A DNA stretch of 64,000 bases from Bimastos eiseni (GCA_959347315.1 OY365806.1:34251106-34315105), one strand, 5' to 3'; shown: positions 40,132 through 51,658, counted from the stretch's first letter. A program made the numbers and translations. Notes: generated from the letters alone by a model not told the origin.

Positions 40132-41502
40132 TGCTAAGATGCCTGAGCAGACTCTGGACCAGCACCTGCAGCTCATTAAGAAATGCATCCCATGATTAGA
40201 AGATTTGCTATTTGATTCTGCACATTCTAAACTGCAAAAGTCACCAAGGCATAGTTTTATCAGTTGCTTGCTGTAGCATTTGCAAATATTCAACTCAAAT
40301 CATCTCATTACTGGTTTCATAATTTCTGCTGTTTCACGAAAAAAGTACATGACAAAATGAAACTAAATTGAGATAAATTATTTTGATGTGCAATCTTTCA
40401 TGGAGGATTTTGTCAAAGATGTTTGAATAGTAGAGTAGGATAGGCATCAGATGTAATTATTATGAACTGCTTAATAACTGACTAACAATAATATGTCTAA
40501 ACTTATAAGTAATTGTGAGAGCACACTTACTAGTATTGCCATGGCTGAAATCATTTCGCCCGTAAAGTCACGCCAAGCTGACTGAAGATTTGCCAGTTTT
40601 TCTCGAAGATAACTTGAATCACAACAACTCGAATCTGCAATCAGTTCTTTGCCAGTCTTCCGGATACACTCCAGCGATTTCTCGCTTTCCATACGCTCAT
40701 GATACAGCCTGTCCATAAGTGTCTGCAGCATATCCGTTTTACACTCCGTTTTACACTGAATTTTCAGAAGAGGCGATGCCTCTGAAATCCATTCGCTTAT
40801 TTGAGCGGAATCTGTTTCTATTCTGGATAATTTTTTTAGAATGTTCTGAAGCTTCTGGTCTCTAGTCTTTACCTGAGAACTAAGATCATGGAACGTACTG
40901 AGAAGTTCAGAAACTCTATTATGAATCCCTAAAGTCCGACAACGATCGGTAACTAGAGAGACTGTCGGCTCATGAGTTAAAACATCTGATAACAGTTTAG
41001 AATGAGTAAGTACTTCCTCTCTTAAAACAGATAAATCTAGACTTGTTCGCTCTGACAGCCTGAATGCAGTCTGAGTCATCTGAACCCACTCAAGCAAAGA
41101 AATCAATTCCAATTCACAGGCCTCGTACTGTAGGAGGACATCTTTTAGACGTGTCCGCTTTTCTTCAATGCATTTCATCAGATCTGTGAAGCTTTCACGA
41201 ACGTAATCCAAATTAGAAAGAATTTCCCTTGCTTTTGGAGTCTCTTTACAGTCGAGTTCCTCCAGGATGCTCATTAATTCTTCTCCTGACTCCATAAGGC
41301 CATCGACATCCCCCTTTTGACCAGCCAGCTCACAGCTCAGAGCATCGGCCTGGGCCAGCAGGTCCTTTGGGTGTGTGCCCACCTCTTGGCAACTGGCTAG
41401 GCTGGTGCAGCGGTCCCTCATCACAGGAAGAGTAGCAGTCAGTCGCGACAACAGTTGATTGTAGAGACGGTTCCTTACGGCTGTTTCTGCTCTGGTTGCC
41501 AT
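14808..41502 (-). CDS. Spectraplakin-like protein (spectrin repeats, EF-hands, GAS2), 33 coding exons
   Basis: The encoded rod would span cytoskeletal structures and the C-terminus bind microtubules, as in MACF1/dystonin/Shot. Coding exons, in transcript order: 41502-40531, 38607-38488, 37041-36872, 36413-36251, 35776-35567, 34942-34856, 34798-34679, 34221-34116, 33463-33231, 31784-31557, 30716-30615, 30196-30035, 29105-28950, 27994-27800, 27465-27337, 26673-26503, 26071-25916, 25325-25119, 24396-24280, 23814-23767, 23530-23358, 22625-22463, 21650-21477, 21264-21139, 20681-20538, 19749-19561, 18951-18703, 18194-18032, 17684-17572, 16942-16811, 16428-16311, 15977-15843, 15031-14808. All have AG/GT borders and agreeing phases, giving about 1984 residues. 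The rod has roughly 15 spectrin repeats, the last with the WQSLW pattern. EF-hand pair, GAS2 domain and a basic tail follow. Family members are usually far longer, with CH and plakin domains at the N-terminus, which are absent here. A few small exons (34942-34856, 23814-23767) are less certain. Confidence 0.85.
16311..16942 (-). other. GAS2 (GAR) domain exons of the spectraplakin gene
   Basis: Exon 16942-16811 encodes the first half with the C-x-C zinc ligand pair (RCQCLIPFNVQRIDDNKYK); exon 16428-16311 encodes the second (LCLVRFVNSSITVRVGGGWM ... EFMDNFDPCR). These are the hallmarks of the GAS2-related microtubule-binding domain. The joined product seems about six residues shorter than usual just after NKYK, where family members have an extra strand segment; a missed micro-exon could explain this. 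Confidence 0.9.
17572..18194 (-). other. EF-hand pair exons of the spectraplakin gene
   Basis: Exon 18194-18032 encodes the first EF-hand (helix FDQWRLMAQDWF, loop DRNCKGVVTKKQ); exon 17684-17572 encodes the second (FDILDTSRSGIVNYRDF). They join as SK-FP, the conserved linker of plakin EF-hands. In a standard loop, positions 1, 3, 5 and 12 bind calcium. Loop 1 has D, N, K, Q and loop 2 has D, S, S, D. Loop 1 therefore lacks two ligands and is unlikely to bind calcium; loop 2 is weakened. Confidence 0.8.
22137..22366 (+). mobile_element. tRNA-derived SINE, copy 1
   Basis: The head resembles a tRNA-Leu/Ser 5' half: box A-like TGGCCGATCGGTTAGAGCGG at 22151-22170 and box B-like GGGTTCAACCC at 22205-22215. 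A shared body (TTGCTCTGCAGTACAACTGC, ACGTTGGAAGAAGGGCGGTA) follows and it ends in a short A-rich tail. It lies in a spectraplakin intron in opposite orientation to the gene. It is not a working tRNA gene: the acceptor stem does not close. Confidence 0.8.
24446..24638 (-). mobile_element. tRNA-derived SINE, copy 2
   Basis: Reverse-orientation copy of the family at 22137, sharing ATACCGCCCTTCTTCCAACA, TGCAATGCAGAGCAATTG and the box B region GGACGAGGTTCAAACCCGC. The box A end is degraded (GGCCTGACCATATCC). In a spectraplakin intron, same strand as the gene. Confidence 0.75.
28185..28300. repeat. Compound tetranucleotide microsatellite
   Basis: CAAT, CCAC, CATC and CTAT runs follow one another over about 115 bases in a spectraplakin intron. 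Confidence 0.9.
29225..29335. repeat. Tandem repeat, 50-base unit
   Basis: Two identical 50-base AT-rich units (29225-29274 and 29275-29324; each contains ATAATATGTCAACATCTA) and the start of a third, in a spectraplakin intron. Identity implies recent duplication. Confidence 0.9.
32462..32690. repeat. Interspersed repeat, copy A (partner at 33885-34060)
   Basis: ACAAACAATGGGTCTGAG and the following AT-rich 130 bases match, with divergence, the stretch at about 33930-34060 (ACAAACAATGGGTACGAG...). Both are preceded by ACTCGG-rich sequence like that of old hAT-type elements. Both lie in introns flanking the 33463-33231 exon side of the gene. Confidence 0.6.
33885..34060. repeat. Interspersed repeat, copy B (partner at 32462-32690)
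   Basis: Diverged second copy of the repeat at 32462, same orientation. No coding capacity. Confidence 0.6.
36700..36760. repeat. Duplicated unique sequence, empty-site copy
   Basis: AATAGATAGCTTGAGGAATA continues to GGAT, seven bases, then AAGGAGTGACCCATGCCTCA. The same flanks occur at 37419-37444 and 37735-37761 but with about 290 extra bases between them. Confidence 0.8.
37190..37255. repeat. Short inverted-repeat element, CTTTAACGACCAG ends
   Basis: CTTTAACGACCAG at 37193-37205 and its reverse complement CTGGTCGTTAAAG at 37239-37251 enclose about 33 bases. Related sequences occur at 38864-38922, and possible single ends at 53080-53150, 56045 and 63910. It looks like a miniature inverted-repeat element. 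Confidence 0.7.
37445..37734. repeat. Inserted 16-base-unit satellite-like block
   Basis: Built from variants of ACTATCGAACCTTCGG on the plus strand, with the first 90 bases partly in inverted form (ATAGTCCGAAAGTTTGATAA). A longer unit (GGCACTCTCGAGCTTACACT) recurs at 37592 and 37682, about 90 bases apart. The flanks match the sequence at 36700-36760 that lacks the block. Confidence 0.85.
38771..38865. repeat. Near-perfect hairpin
   Basis: Arms 38789-38813 and 38817-38841 are perfect 25-base reverse complements (core AACAGAATTTGTGTATAAAT) with a 3-base loop; outer arms AATGATTAAGAT at 38771-38782 and ATCTTAATCATT at 38854-38865 extend it. In the spectraplakin intron after the first coding exon. 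Confidence 0.9.
40081..40127. repeat. (TCTG)n microsatellite
   Basis: About 11 TCTG units in the first spectraplakin intron. Confidence 0.95.
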
Positions 41503-41583
41503 TATGATGTCAGCACTTCATCAGCCATTGTTGTTCAGATAATGGCCATCAACGGGTGTCATCATGGCTCAAAGGATTACTGT
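40531..41583 (-). other. First coding exon of the spectraplakin gene, with start codon and 5' UTR
   Basis: The exon starts after GTTTTCAG (acceptor at 41584-41585). The ATG at 41500-41502 (MATRAETAVRNR) is preceded in the same frame by two TGA codons at 41518-41523, so translation cannot enter from upstream and this ATG is the most likely start. 324 codons follow, three to four spectrin-repeat lengths with typical heptad helices (LLAQADALSCELAGQKGD). It is by far the largest exon and the donor is CTA/GTAAGT. At least one non-coding exon must lie further upstream; I could not place it. Confidence 0.7.
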
Positions 41584-42239
41584 CTGAAAACAGAAAGAAA
41601 CAAAACCTCACAGAATTTTTCAACTAATAAATGACACCTAAACAGCAAGTCCATAGAAACTGAGAAAAAGATGTTAAAATAAAATATTTCATATGTACTT
41701 ACCCTTAAAAATCATATTTTTAGTGCACTTGCTATCAAGCGAGAACCAATCAAAGATAAATTCATATTTAATTCAGCCCTCTGGTCACAGGGTCTGGACG
41801 CTAGCCTATTCTGTGACATAGCACTGAGGCGTTAAAATACTACATGTTGGCTTTAATTGTGTCTTATGACGAAATGCCTCATTGGCAGTTCTAATACCAT
41901 GTTTTCTTTAAAAGATGGAAGTCAGCAGTGCCAAGTAAGTGTTTGACAAACTTCAGATAATAGGGTTTATCTAATCATACTTATACTTACTAAACATAGT
42001 ATCATTATTATGTAAGGGTCAATATAAGATATATTTATAATTTCATTTGATAATGGTTTTATACTTAGGGTTATATTGGATTTTGTACCATGTTTAATCG
42101 CATTGTTTAAGGTTATTTAAATGGTAACTGAAATTACGAGCATTTATAGAGAGCCCTGTCGGTAGCAAGCTACGTCTAGGGTGCTTTACATGACAGTTCA
42201 CAGTCAGCAAAAATAAAAGACTAATGCTCAGCATTACAA

Positions 42240-42564
42240 GTCATAGAAAGTACGGAATTAACCGTTTTTTTAAACAGGAAGGGTATTAGTTTCCTGAATG
42301 GTTGCAGGAATACTGTTCCAGGCATGTGGGCAAGACACTTGAAAGATTGAGAGATCGGATCGCCCATTCTAGCCTTAGTTCTTGGTAGCAAAACATCAGA
42401 GGATTTTGATGATGCAGCCGTGACCGGAGTGACCCGTTGGGCTCATCTGATAGTGTGCCAGATAGCTTAGGTGCACAGTTGTTGAGGTATTTATGCATCA
42501 GAAAGCAGAGTTTGAGTTTGATGTGCTTAAATATACCTTTGATCATTATGTGATTGATTGACAT
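42240..42564 (-). mobile_element. Degenerate LINE fragment
   Basis: The minus strand reads LKLCFLMHKYLNNCAP, then RLHHQNPLMF, resembling the C-terminal reverse-transcriptase region of CR1/L2-type LINEs; an alternative frame near 42300-42350 gives PHAWNS-like residues. Frameshifted and truncated. Confidence 0.5.
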
Positions 42565-43293
42565 TTTCAGACAGTGAAGACCGCAGTTGAACAGACCAGA
42601 GAATAGGGAACAAGGATGTCCTATTAGTCACCATGCAAAGCAGTAGAACATTCCAGCAACAAAATCATAGCAACTGGTTTGAAGATTGCAATTAAATTTA
42701 TCAAGCACCAAAGAAGGGACAAGAAAAGTCAAAATTCAATATTAGGTTTATGAGAAAAAGCTTATGAAAAACATACATTTTTTCAAGAGCAAAGAAAGGT
42801 TACGATCACCGGTCTTGGAAAAGCATTAACTCAAGTGACAAAGGCACTTCAAAAACAGCCCCACAAAAATCTGCAATCGCTAGACAACCAGCTGAGAATG
42901 TTGGCCTTGAGGCCACAGTATACACATTTTATAAAAGGAAAGACCTTATACTTGTAAACTACAAGGGAAAGGAGTTCTATGCAAGTGACTTGGTTTCACA
43001 ACAGTTGTCAAACAAGCAGGACTATGAAACTGTGAGATAAGATAGCAAGTCAACAGACTTTTCAGCAGAAGAAACTTACCAACCGTTTAAGAAAGATTAT
43101 AGGGCTACTAAGATAAGTCAACATTTTCAATTCTCCATCTAAGAGCATTACCCCCTCCCCTCATCCTATGAGCAAAACAGATTAGCTGTTGATGGCATTA
43201 TATATGACCTATTGACCTAATGTTGTAACCAAGGTTCCCTCTAGGCCTATAGCAGTCAAATTTCTATTAGTTTTGGCAATCATTCCAGTTCCA

Positions 43294-43853
43294 GGGTCAT
43301 TCCAGCTCAACTCAACAAATGCCTCCCACCCGACCATCTTCGAATTGGCTGAAATTTTTACCACATGTTGCTAGATATATTGTATGGAGAAATCTAAAAT
43401 CGTTGAGCATAATTTCAAATACTTTTCAAGATATTGTGTTTTCCATGACCCCACCCTCCGAAGACGTTTCACAAAACCTTGCGAGGTCCACTTTTTGAGA
43501 TTTGATATCTCCAGAATGATTGGACCCAAATCAGATTAAATTATTTTTATCTGTACAGTTTCTTGCATAGATTACATAAATATAATTATTTTCAGTGAGT
43601 GTCTTATAATTTCAGCTGAAAAAAATGTCAAAGTTGTCTTCATATTCACTTTATGTTTACATTTTTCAATAATCAGTGATCAATATCTCCCTATATAAAC
43701 GGCATAATGCATTCATATTTTATTTGTATAATGTCTATGTGGCTGGCAATTACTTTGAAAAGTTTGAGCTTGATCAGTGGTTCACATCTGGTTGATATTT
43801 GCTGTCAGAGTTGACCAAACCTGACGCAGGGGTGAAAGAGAAAAAATATTCCC
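43294..43853. mobile_element. Solo arm of a foldback element
   Basis: About 560 bases starting GGGTCATTCCAGCTCAACTC and ending in AAAAAATATTCCC. It is closely similar to the reverse complement of 57483-58043 and more distantly to 56714-57170. The partner arm is missing here. No ORF of note. Confidence 0.85.
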
Positions 43854-46240
43854 AAACAAACAAAGTAAAGCCCACAAGGTTAAGGACATCAAAATTGCAT
43901 TTCTGCCCAGATGTAACTGTAGGTTTATGCCAGAAGTAAGAACGGAAGCAGACAACAGTATTATGTGGTAATTAGGTACATATGATACAAGACTCTGCAG
44001 AATTATATGAATCATAAAGCAGACTTGTAAGCTTGACTTAACACTGGCACATGCAGTTCACACACTCCATGATGATGTATTGACCAGCAAACATTGGCCA
44101 ATCAGACGGATTGTGACTTTAATGTAAATCTCTCCAGGTAAATATATCAAATTTAGCACCACTTCAGGGAAACAATGTCCTACAAATGAGGACAAAGTAT
44201 AGCACACTGGAGGCCCATTACTGAGAAGTAAGTAAGAATATTCTTTATTAGACTACAAACAAATGCACAATGGCTCACAACAGGTATAAATAATAGCATC
44301 AGTTTTAAACAAAGTCATAAAACATTTGCATAATAAAAGGAGCTGCTAACGGATTAAAAGATGAACTCACTGAGCAATTGTTCACAAAATGCAATAACTA
44401 AATAAATTATATTCATACATGGGCATTGGGCCCTTATCTCCACTCTATCGCTGAGAACAAACAACAGTTGATTTAACTTAAGATTTTTTTGATAGTTCAA
44501 CTGTACTGATGTGCAAGCTGAAATCTAAGTTTATTGCGGTCAAAACCACAAGTCAATCCAGAAAGAGAGAGAAAACTGCCTATGCTAGAAAAGTATTTGG
44601 AAAGACAAACAGAAAGTCATTTGTGTAGCAAAAGTAAAAATGGAAAAACAGTAGATGAGAGGAACAGGAACTGTGCTGGTCTTCAGTTCAGTCAGAGTGA
44701 GACATTTAGAGGAAAAGAGTGAAGAGCCTAAGGAGATGAAACAGGCATGGTTGCAATTAATGGAATTAATGGAAACACTGGAATGCCAGTTTACTGTTTT
44801 AAACATTTATGTGTGTCTATCAGAACAGCTACAAGTCACTTAGGGAGAATCTCTAAGGCCAATCTATTAAGGTATGGTTTAAGAAAAGCTGAAACTGTTC
44901 CTTCAGCAGTCTGTGGTGGAACCGTATTGAACAGAACAGTAAATTCAGTGGAAGACTGTTTAAAATAGAAAACTCTCTCTCACACAGACACACAAAGTGC
45001 TCACAAAATCATTCAGAAGTGTGGGATCATCAAAAATGCATTCCACCATGTGTGTCTGATCAATTATATAGCACATTTTAAAGAACCTCTCAAAGAAAAG
45101 CAAATGAATGAACAAGCAAACAGCGACTTGGACAAACACTTGTATTTGCTGGAAGCCTGGAACTAATTTGATGCCTCGGTTGGGTGGGTATGGACTGTTT
45201 CCTTTCAAACCTGGCTGATACTACCACAAGGAGTTTGTGTCTTTATCTCTTCATCAGTCATGAATATCTATCATGAAGGAATTGTGTAAAATAAAATTGC
45301 TGCAACAAAAACAAGAAGGTGCAATCCTGGAGTCGATATGAAACCCTCTAAAAACGCAATACTATTTGGAATTCCCCATATATAAGAAAAGAACTCTATA
45401 GCTAATTTAACTGCTGAAATGAAACAGTATTCTCCAAATGCCAAATGACTGATTGTCTCTGTCGCCCTGAAGCATGCAGAGATTGCAAGCATACCTGTCG
45501 CAGCAAGACAAATGTCTGTCAGACTGAGTAGCACAAAATCAGGTTCTAACTCTGAAAAATTATGTTCACTAAAGGGCAGCACATGGGTCACCTGCCAACA
45601 ATTTCCCTGGACAGACCAAACAGTTTGATTTGCATTCAGGTAGAAAAAAAACCCTTATGACTAAGCAGGCAGTCCATGCAGACAGCACACATAGCCAGAA
45701 AATGACAAAATCCATAATTTTGCTATAGCAAGCACTGCACCAGATAGGACAGGGCACCAGAAGCCAAAGACTGGATCCCTACTGAGTCTCTGTTGCATAG
45801 CAGCCACAACAGAGCAATCAATAGCACAGAGCAAATCAAGTCAGAGAATATTTTTTATTCAATTTGTAGGTACACTAACCTAGATAACTTTCAATTCTCT
45901 AGTGCACAATTTCATATATGACATCAGCTGTACTAATTAATCATCTGTTGTACTAATTAATTATCTGTATGCAGCTGAAACTAGACTGACAGTGAGTGGA
46001 TAATAGCACAAGATAAATATCACAATCCAAAGACTGGAAGATTAAGACCAGTCATAACTAAGAACATAAAACCCATTCTTAAACTATACAACTCAACAAG
46101 CTCACTTAGCTTATTGTTTTTGTAAGGTTCCTTAAATGTTCACTTACACATACATATCCAGTACAATGTATGCATAACTGCATACATAATGATACAGAGA
46201 TACATACTCGCACATGCATACCATGCACACATACATCTAT
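43854..46240. other. Gene-free stretch
   Basis: Only short ORFs. A hydrophobic minus-strand ORF pair at 45271-45757 is discussed under rejected items. Confidence 0.5.
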
Positions 46241-46242
46241 GC

Positions 46243-46312
46243 ATGCATACAAAATTACATACATACATACATACATGGATACCTACATACATACATACAT
46301 ACATACATACAT
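46243..46312. repeat. (TACA)n microsatellite
   Basis: ACAT/TACA units for about 70 bases with interruptions. Confidence 0.95.
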
Positions 46313-47141
46313 GCATATATAAAGCAACTGTTCAACTTGATATAATTGCAAATGGCTCAACACTCTTACCTCTTTCAATAAGGTTATCCATACTGACTGT
46401 TTTATATCCAAAACACGCATATATTCTTATATGTTTTTAATCAATCAAACATGTATTAAAGAAGCCATGGCTCTGCAGTTAGGTACTCTACAAATCATGA
46501 ATGTTTTGAAATTCTAAATGATGCAGGATTTCCATAGCTATCACAAGACTCATTATTGCAGCCGACAGAAATGGCCTTCATTGGTTTTGGGGTCCAAACA
46601 ATAACACAGCCGTAGAGGCCATCCTAAAGCTAACAGTCACCCGGATGAGAATGAAAAGAATGAGGAGGAAGACAAAGAGGAGGAAGAACACGAAACAGGA
46701 TGTGCATGATAATGGAAAGATAACAGATGCAGACAGTAGACAAAGTAATCAGGCAAAATGAAAAGTGATTCATAATGTCCTTTATAACAGGCGGCTATGA
46801 CGATTTTTACACAAAGTAATTGGACTGTAAAACTAGTATGAAATGAATGCATGACAAATGCCAGATTACAGTAAACTGCACAAACACACAGATTAAAAGG
46901 CCTAAAGATCCAGGATTCAACTTCAACATGAATATTTATAAGAAAATATTGTATGCAAATAAAGAAACCTTATCTTTATGGTAAAACAAAAACGTCATAA
47001 GAGCAAAGAATAACAATTTTAATTTGGATACTGTTTGGGAATGGCACATTTGGCAGATGATGACAGATTTCTTTGGCAGTCCTGCTCTTGTTTATAAATA
47101 GTAGATTGTGTTCTGTGACTGCTTTATACAAGCACAGTGTA

Positions 47142-47386
47142 ACACATACATACATACATACATAGTTACATACATACATATATACATAGATACATATATA
47201 CATAGATACATAAATACATACATACATACATGCATACATACATATATACATGCATACATAAATACATACATACATATATACATACATACATACATATATA
47301 CATACATACATATACACATATATACATAGTTACATACCTACATACATACATACATAGATGCATACATACATACATGCATACACAGC
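47142..47386. repeat. Long (TACA)n microsatellite
   Basis: About 245 bases of TACA and TATA units. It produces repetitive Met/Tyr/Cys/Val ORFs on the minus strand and Tyr/Ile/His/Thr ORFs on the plus strand; none is a gene. Confidence 0.95.
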
Positions 47387-47399
47387 ATCATAATCATCA

Positions 47400-50120
47400 G
47401 TGGCATACCCTCTAAAGCATTGCCATGGAATAAGCCCAACTGTGGTCAGATACACAATTAGCAGCTCAACCATTGTTTCCTTATTATTCCTACTGTTTAC
47501 CTCAACACTGTTGGGTCCCTTGGTACATGATCTGATGCATTCCACAAATTCTGCATAGCAAAAAAGTACTGCAAGTCTATCTTATTAAAACATGGCTTTC
47601 CTCAATCTGCAAATGGTCTTTGACTGGCTATGTACAAATTGCAGGAGAATGTGGATTTGAAATTTGGTCAATTTTAAAACATATTCATGCACTTCCAAAA
47701 TTCATCACTGTACAAATGGTCCAATATAATAACAATGGCACAATATAATTCTGACAGCTTGCTGCTCTACATCTAGAGATCCAACTTACATTTTCACTTT
47801 TGGTCATAGCGAATACACACCAATTCATGATATTGTCAAGACCTCTGACAACACATTAATTGTTCTATTGTTGTCACATCATTGTTAGAATTCACAGTAG
47901 CTAAATCCTGAAGGTGAAAACAAAGTGCTTTTCCATACAATGGCTGACCATCCTTCTAGAGTAGTAACCCCTTCTAATAAATTTCTCCTAGAGCAGCAAT
48001 TAATATATATTATATATACATATATGTATCATAGGCACTACATCTACTGTACCATTACTGTAAGAATGAGGCATACCTTTGGGTGCAAGAAAGATCCAAT
48101 CAACCTTCAATATTTAATCATCCTTCATGCATTCGATTGAGATTGAGGTCAAGTCAGCCATATATTGAGCTTTGGATTTTGTTATGAAAAACTACAAGAT
48201 GATATTCATCTACATGTAACAACGCATGCATTGTATATATGTTGCATGTACATTGTATACATAAGTGCACAATTGCACATAAAATAGTGTTTGCTGATTC
48301 ATAGAAGGACCTGTACTCTCTCATGTAACTCATATATTGTGTTGATATGCTTCAATGCTCTGTGGCATAAAACTGTCATTGTGTCCAGTTCACCTCAGAC
48401 TGGCACAGCAAATGACCCAGAAAATAAGCAACAGAATTCTCATGCTCAGTGAATAAGGCATTCACCAAGCATCAAAACAACACTTGCTTATTTTCTGGTG
48501 CAATGAAATGTCTGGAACATCTGTTTCACATTTTCAGTGAACCAACTCCATAAACTTACTCTTCATATGCAGCTCCAATAATTAAAGATACAAAGTAGGA
48601 ATGAAAACTTTAACAGTCCAAATCAATTGGCAAACAGAAGATGACAGAAATTTCCCATCAAATGCATTGCACAGCAAAATGGGGTAACATGCATAATCAT
48701 CGCATTTAGTGATTAAAACTATGTTGACATTACTAATCTTGCATACATCAAATATTAAAATTGGTCCTCAAAAGCTCAGATGTGCTCGATATCGTTCAGT
48801 GCCCCTGATGAGTTTCTCTCTATTGAAAAGGATCTGAATTATTAGATCTTGACAAGATATGAAGAGCATAAACGATAGTAGTGAGTGTTTGAAGCAGATT
48901 ATGGTGCAATGTGAAATGCTAACTCTGTCTTGTAGAGATCGTATTCATCAACGCAAAAGCTGAAGAAAGAAAATGAAGGAGGACAGGCTGCTGTTGCTAT
49001 CTGAGTCATGAGCCTCATCAAGCACCAGTGGTACAGAGTGGTAAATAAATGCAAGTCCATCTGTTATTAATTAAGTGCCAGGGTAACTAAGGTCAAAGTT
49101 GAGGGAAGATAACAGAAAGTCTGTGTCTGTCCGAGCATACCAAAATTATTATTGGTCTGTCACACATCTGCATCTCACACTAGAATTCAACCACTACTAC
49201 ACTGTGAGTCTATGTAAGTGTGAACACTAACTACATCCACTGAACCAATAGATTACTCTGACTGCTCACTCAGCTCAACCTCATTACAAACAGAAATATA
49301 TTCCATAGACTATCAATTGAAAAGATAAAAGTCTTATCTGATTATAGCTCAGCTGCCTTTTCTCAGCATGTCTCAGTGGCATTCTATGCTCAACACAAGC
49401 CACACAGAAGTTCTGAATCATACACCGTGGCCAGGCAAAATCAGTGTCCTAGTCTTACAGCTGAGAAACACACAGAAAACCTACAGAAATATGAAGTGTT
49501 AAAGCCTCAATCCACAGTAAGACTAACAGGAACATCAGGCATACACAGCAGTCTGCCAACAATAGTCTGAATCTGTCAAATGTCGTACCACTAAGGGGTT
49601 TGAGAAAACAGGACATCCTGAAGCTGTTCAATACAGCAAATGCTGCAATTATCCAGAAGGTGGGCTCATGAATTAGCGGCTCCCACACTCATACAATTGA
49701 GAGGCAGAGAATCACTTTTAATAGTACCACCTTTGCATATGTACCCAAATAAAGAAATGTTAAATTGATTACTAAACAATTAGGCTTATTTCTATAGCCT
49801 GCTGAAACACACCTAGCCAGACCATGAACTGTTTATATTTAACTGCAGTAGTTCATATACATTGTAGATTTTAAAACAATTTTATTTACATGTTGCTTGT
49901 ATGTATAGTGACTTTAACCTGTCCAGCAAATGAAGTTAAAATCGTTCTGCACCCTCTGTAGTCAAAGTGTTTAGCATATTTCATAAAGTTTTCACCGAGA
50001 GAGAACACTGCTGAACACATAGCTAAGGCAATTCAACTAGAATTTTTTTGGGGAAAACATCCATTTTTGACAAAGCATGCATGCAGTTGCAAAACTAACT
50101 GCCCTGATGAGTGAGATGAC
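47400..50120. other. Gene-free stretch
   Basis: No supportable coding sequence, RNA gene or ordered repeat. Confidence 0.5.
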
Positions 50121-50139
50121 ATTTATTGGGATACTATTA

Positions 50140-50400
50140 AGGCTGTTAACGGGTACCTGACCGAAGCTGAGTACCCGGGTAATGAAATCGATTTTCGGGT
50201 ACCCGAAATTCCGTAAAAATGTGCATTTTCCCTGAACATATGCCAGAAATATTTCGTTGGTCATATTGGCTGACTGCTCGAGCAATGAAATCGATTCTGG
50301 GGTGCCTGACATTCCGTTAAAATGCGGAATTTTCTACATTTCCTAACAAAATATCCACGCGGTCGGGTACCCGACGGGAACCCAGGTTGTCATTTCAACA
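50140..50400. repeat. Imperfect repeat with GGGTACCCG motifs
   Basis: ATGAAATCGATTTTCGGGTA at about 50178 recurs, diverged, at about 50285 (ATGAAATCGATTCTGGGGTG), about 107 bases later, each followed by ATTCCGT-AAAATG. Palindromic GGGTACCCG occurs several times. Probably an old hAT-like non-autonomous element. Confidence 0.6.
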
Positions 50401-51012
50401 TTTTTGGACAGCCTTAGATACTATACACAATGCGATTCTGCCATACATAGGTAAAATATGTAACATGTTTCCATACATCAATTTCAATCATACATTTTTA
50501 ATTCAAGATCAATAACAAAGTTTTCATTAAAAAAACAAGAAATATATAATACTGAAAAAGAAAAACGCTGTACTGCTATCATACTGAAGTTCATCATGTG
50601 CTGCCAAGCAACTACTGACCTATTATCTGGGTCTGGCTTCATAATAAATGTGTAAGCATTCTGATTCAGATCCAGTCCGCAAAACAGACACACCACAGAA
50701 GTATTTAGAACAAGTTCTGTGGTCATCTTCATATTCCCAATATATAGGTCTCATGTTACCGGCTTATTTTTCATATATTCTGACGTTTCTATATCACTTT
50801 CTAAATTTTTTCATACAGTGTTACATTAATAACAGTCAGGTCTCAGGTGTGTAGTAGATTTCTCTACAGAAGTACTAATTATAATATGGTCACTATAGAA
50901 AATACTGGCCTATAGTGAGCATAATATGGCTACTATAGGCCAGGTTGAAGCCATATTATGGCTTCAACCATCCACATTTTTCAATAAACTGATATCTTAC
51001 ACAACTGTGTCC

Positions 51013-51407
51013 TAGGGTTGCTAACCATTCCGGAATGACCGCGACAGTCCCGGAATTGACCCAGGCCGTCCCGTGTCCCGGGCAATGCTTATATTGTCCC
51101 GAAATCCAGAAATAAGCAAATAATTACAATAGATAGTGATTCAATGACATCATCGAAATCGAAGCAACATGCGCAATATTGTAATAAAACATCTTAATTC
51201 TCAGTGTTCATAATCATAATTTAATCACAAGTGTTTAGATTAGCCTTGCATAGGATAATACAATGGACTTGTGCATTGCCATTTCGGTTTGCTTTAAATT
51301 TAATGCCAGTACCTTTGTTTTATGAGTGGATGCATAAATCATTCATCATACGATATTGGGAACTGGGAAATGTCGCGGAATGGGTTTGTTCAGAGTTGGC
51401 AACCCTA
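51013..51407. mobile_element. MITE with TAGGGTTGC(T/C)AAC ends
   Basis: TAGGGTTGCTAAC at 51013 and GTTGGCAACCCTA ending at 51407 are reverse complements with one mismatch, enclosing about 395 bases. Further TCCCGG-rich inner sequence lies at the left end. No ORF; non-autonomous. Confidence 0.75.
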
Positions 51408-51577
51408 CTGTTGCCCCTTTTGAATGGGCGCCATGTCTTCAAATATGGACCGTGCTAATAAAAGATTCAAATCTTTGACGATCAGCACTGCAAGGCTAAA
51501 ACGTCGGCAGTAGGACTAAAACCGCGCCAAATGCTGACTAGCTCCGATTCCCTCAAAACTTATTTGGCAGCGGCGGC

Positions 51578-51580
<3 letters not shown>

Positions 51581-51658
<78 letters not shown>
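51581..51658. repeat. (CT)n microsatellite
   Basis: About 39 pure CT units. Creates Leu/Ser and Arg/Glu repeat ORFs that are not genes. Confidence 0.95.

Noticed and set aside
45271..45757. Hydrophobic minus-strand ORFs (LLSLTDICLAATGMLAIS..., FVIFWLCVLSAW...) as a membrane protein gene
   Set aside because: The two pieces are in different frames, no family is recognised, and plausible splice borders do not give a consistent model. AT-rich DNA easily yields hydrophobic ORFs.
46976..47375. Repetitive Met-Tyr-Val-Cys ORFs up to 113 codons
   Set aside because: Entirely the translation of a TACA microsatellite.
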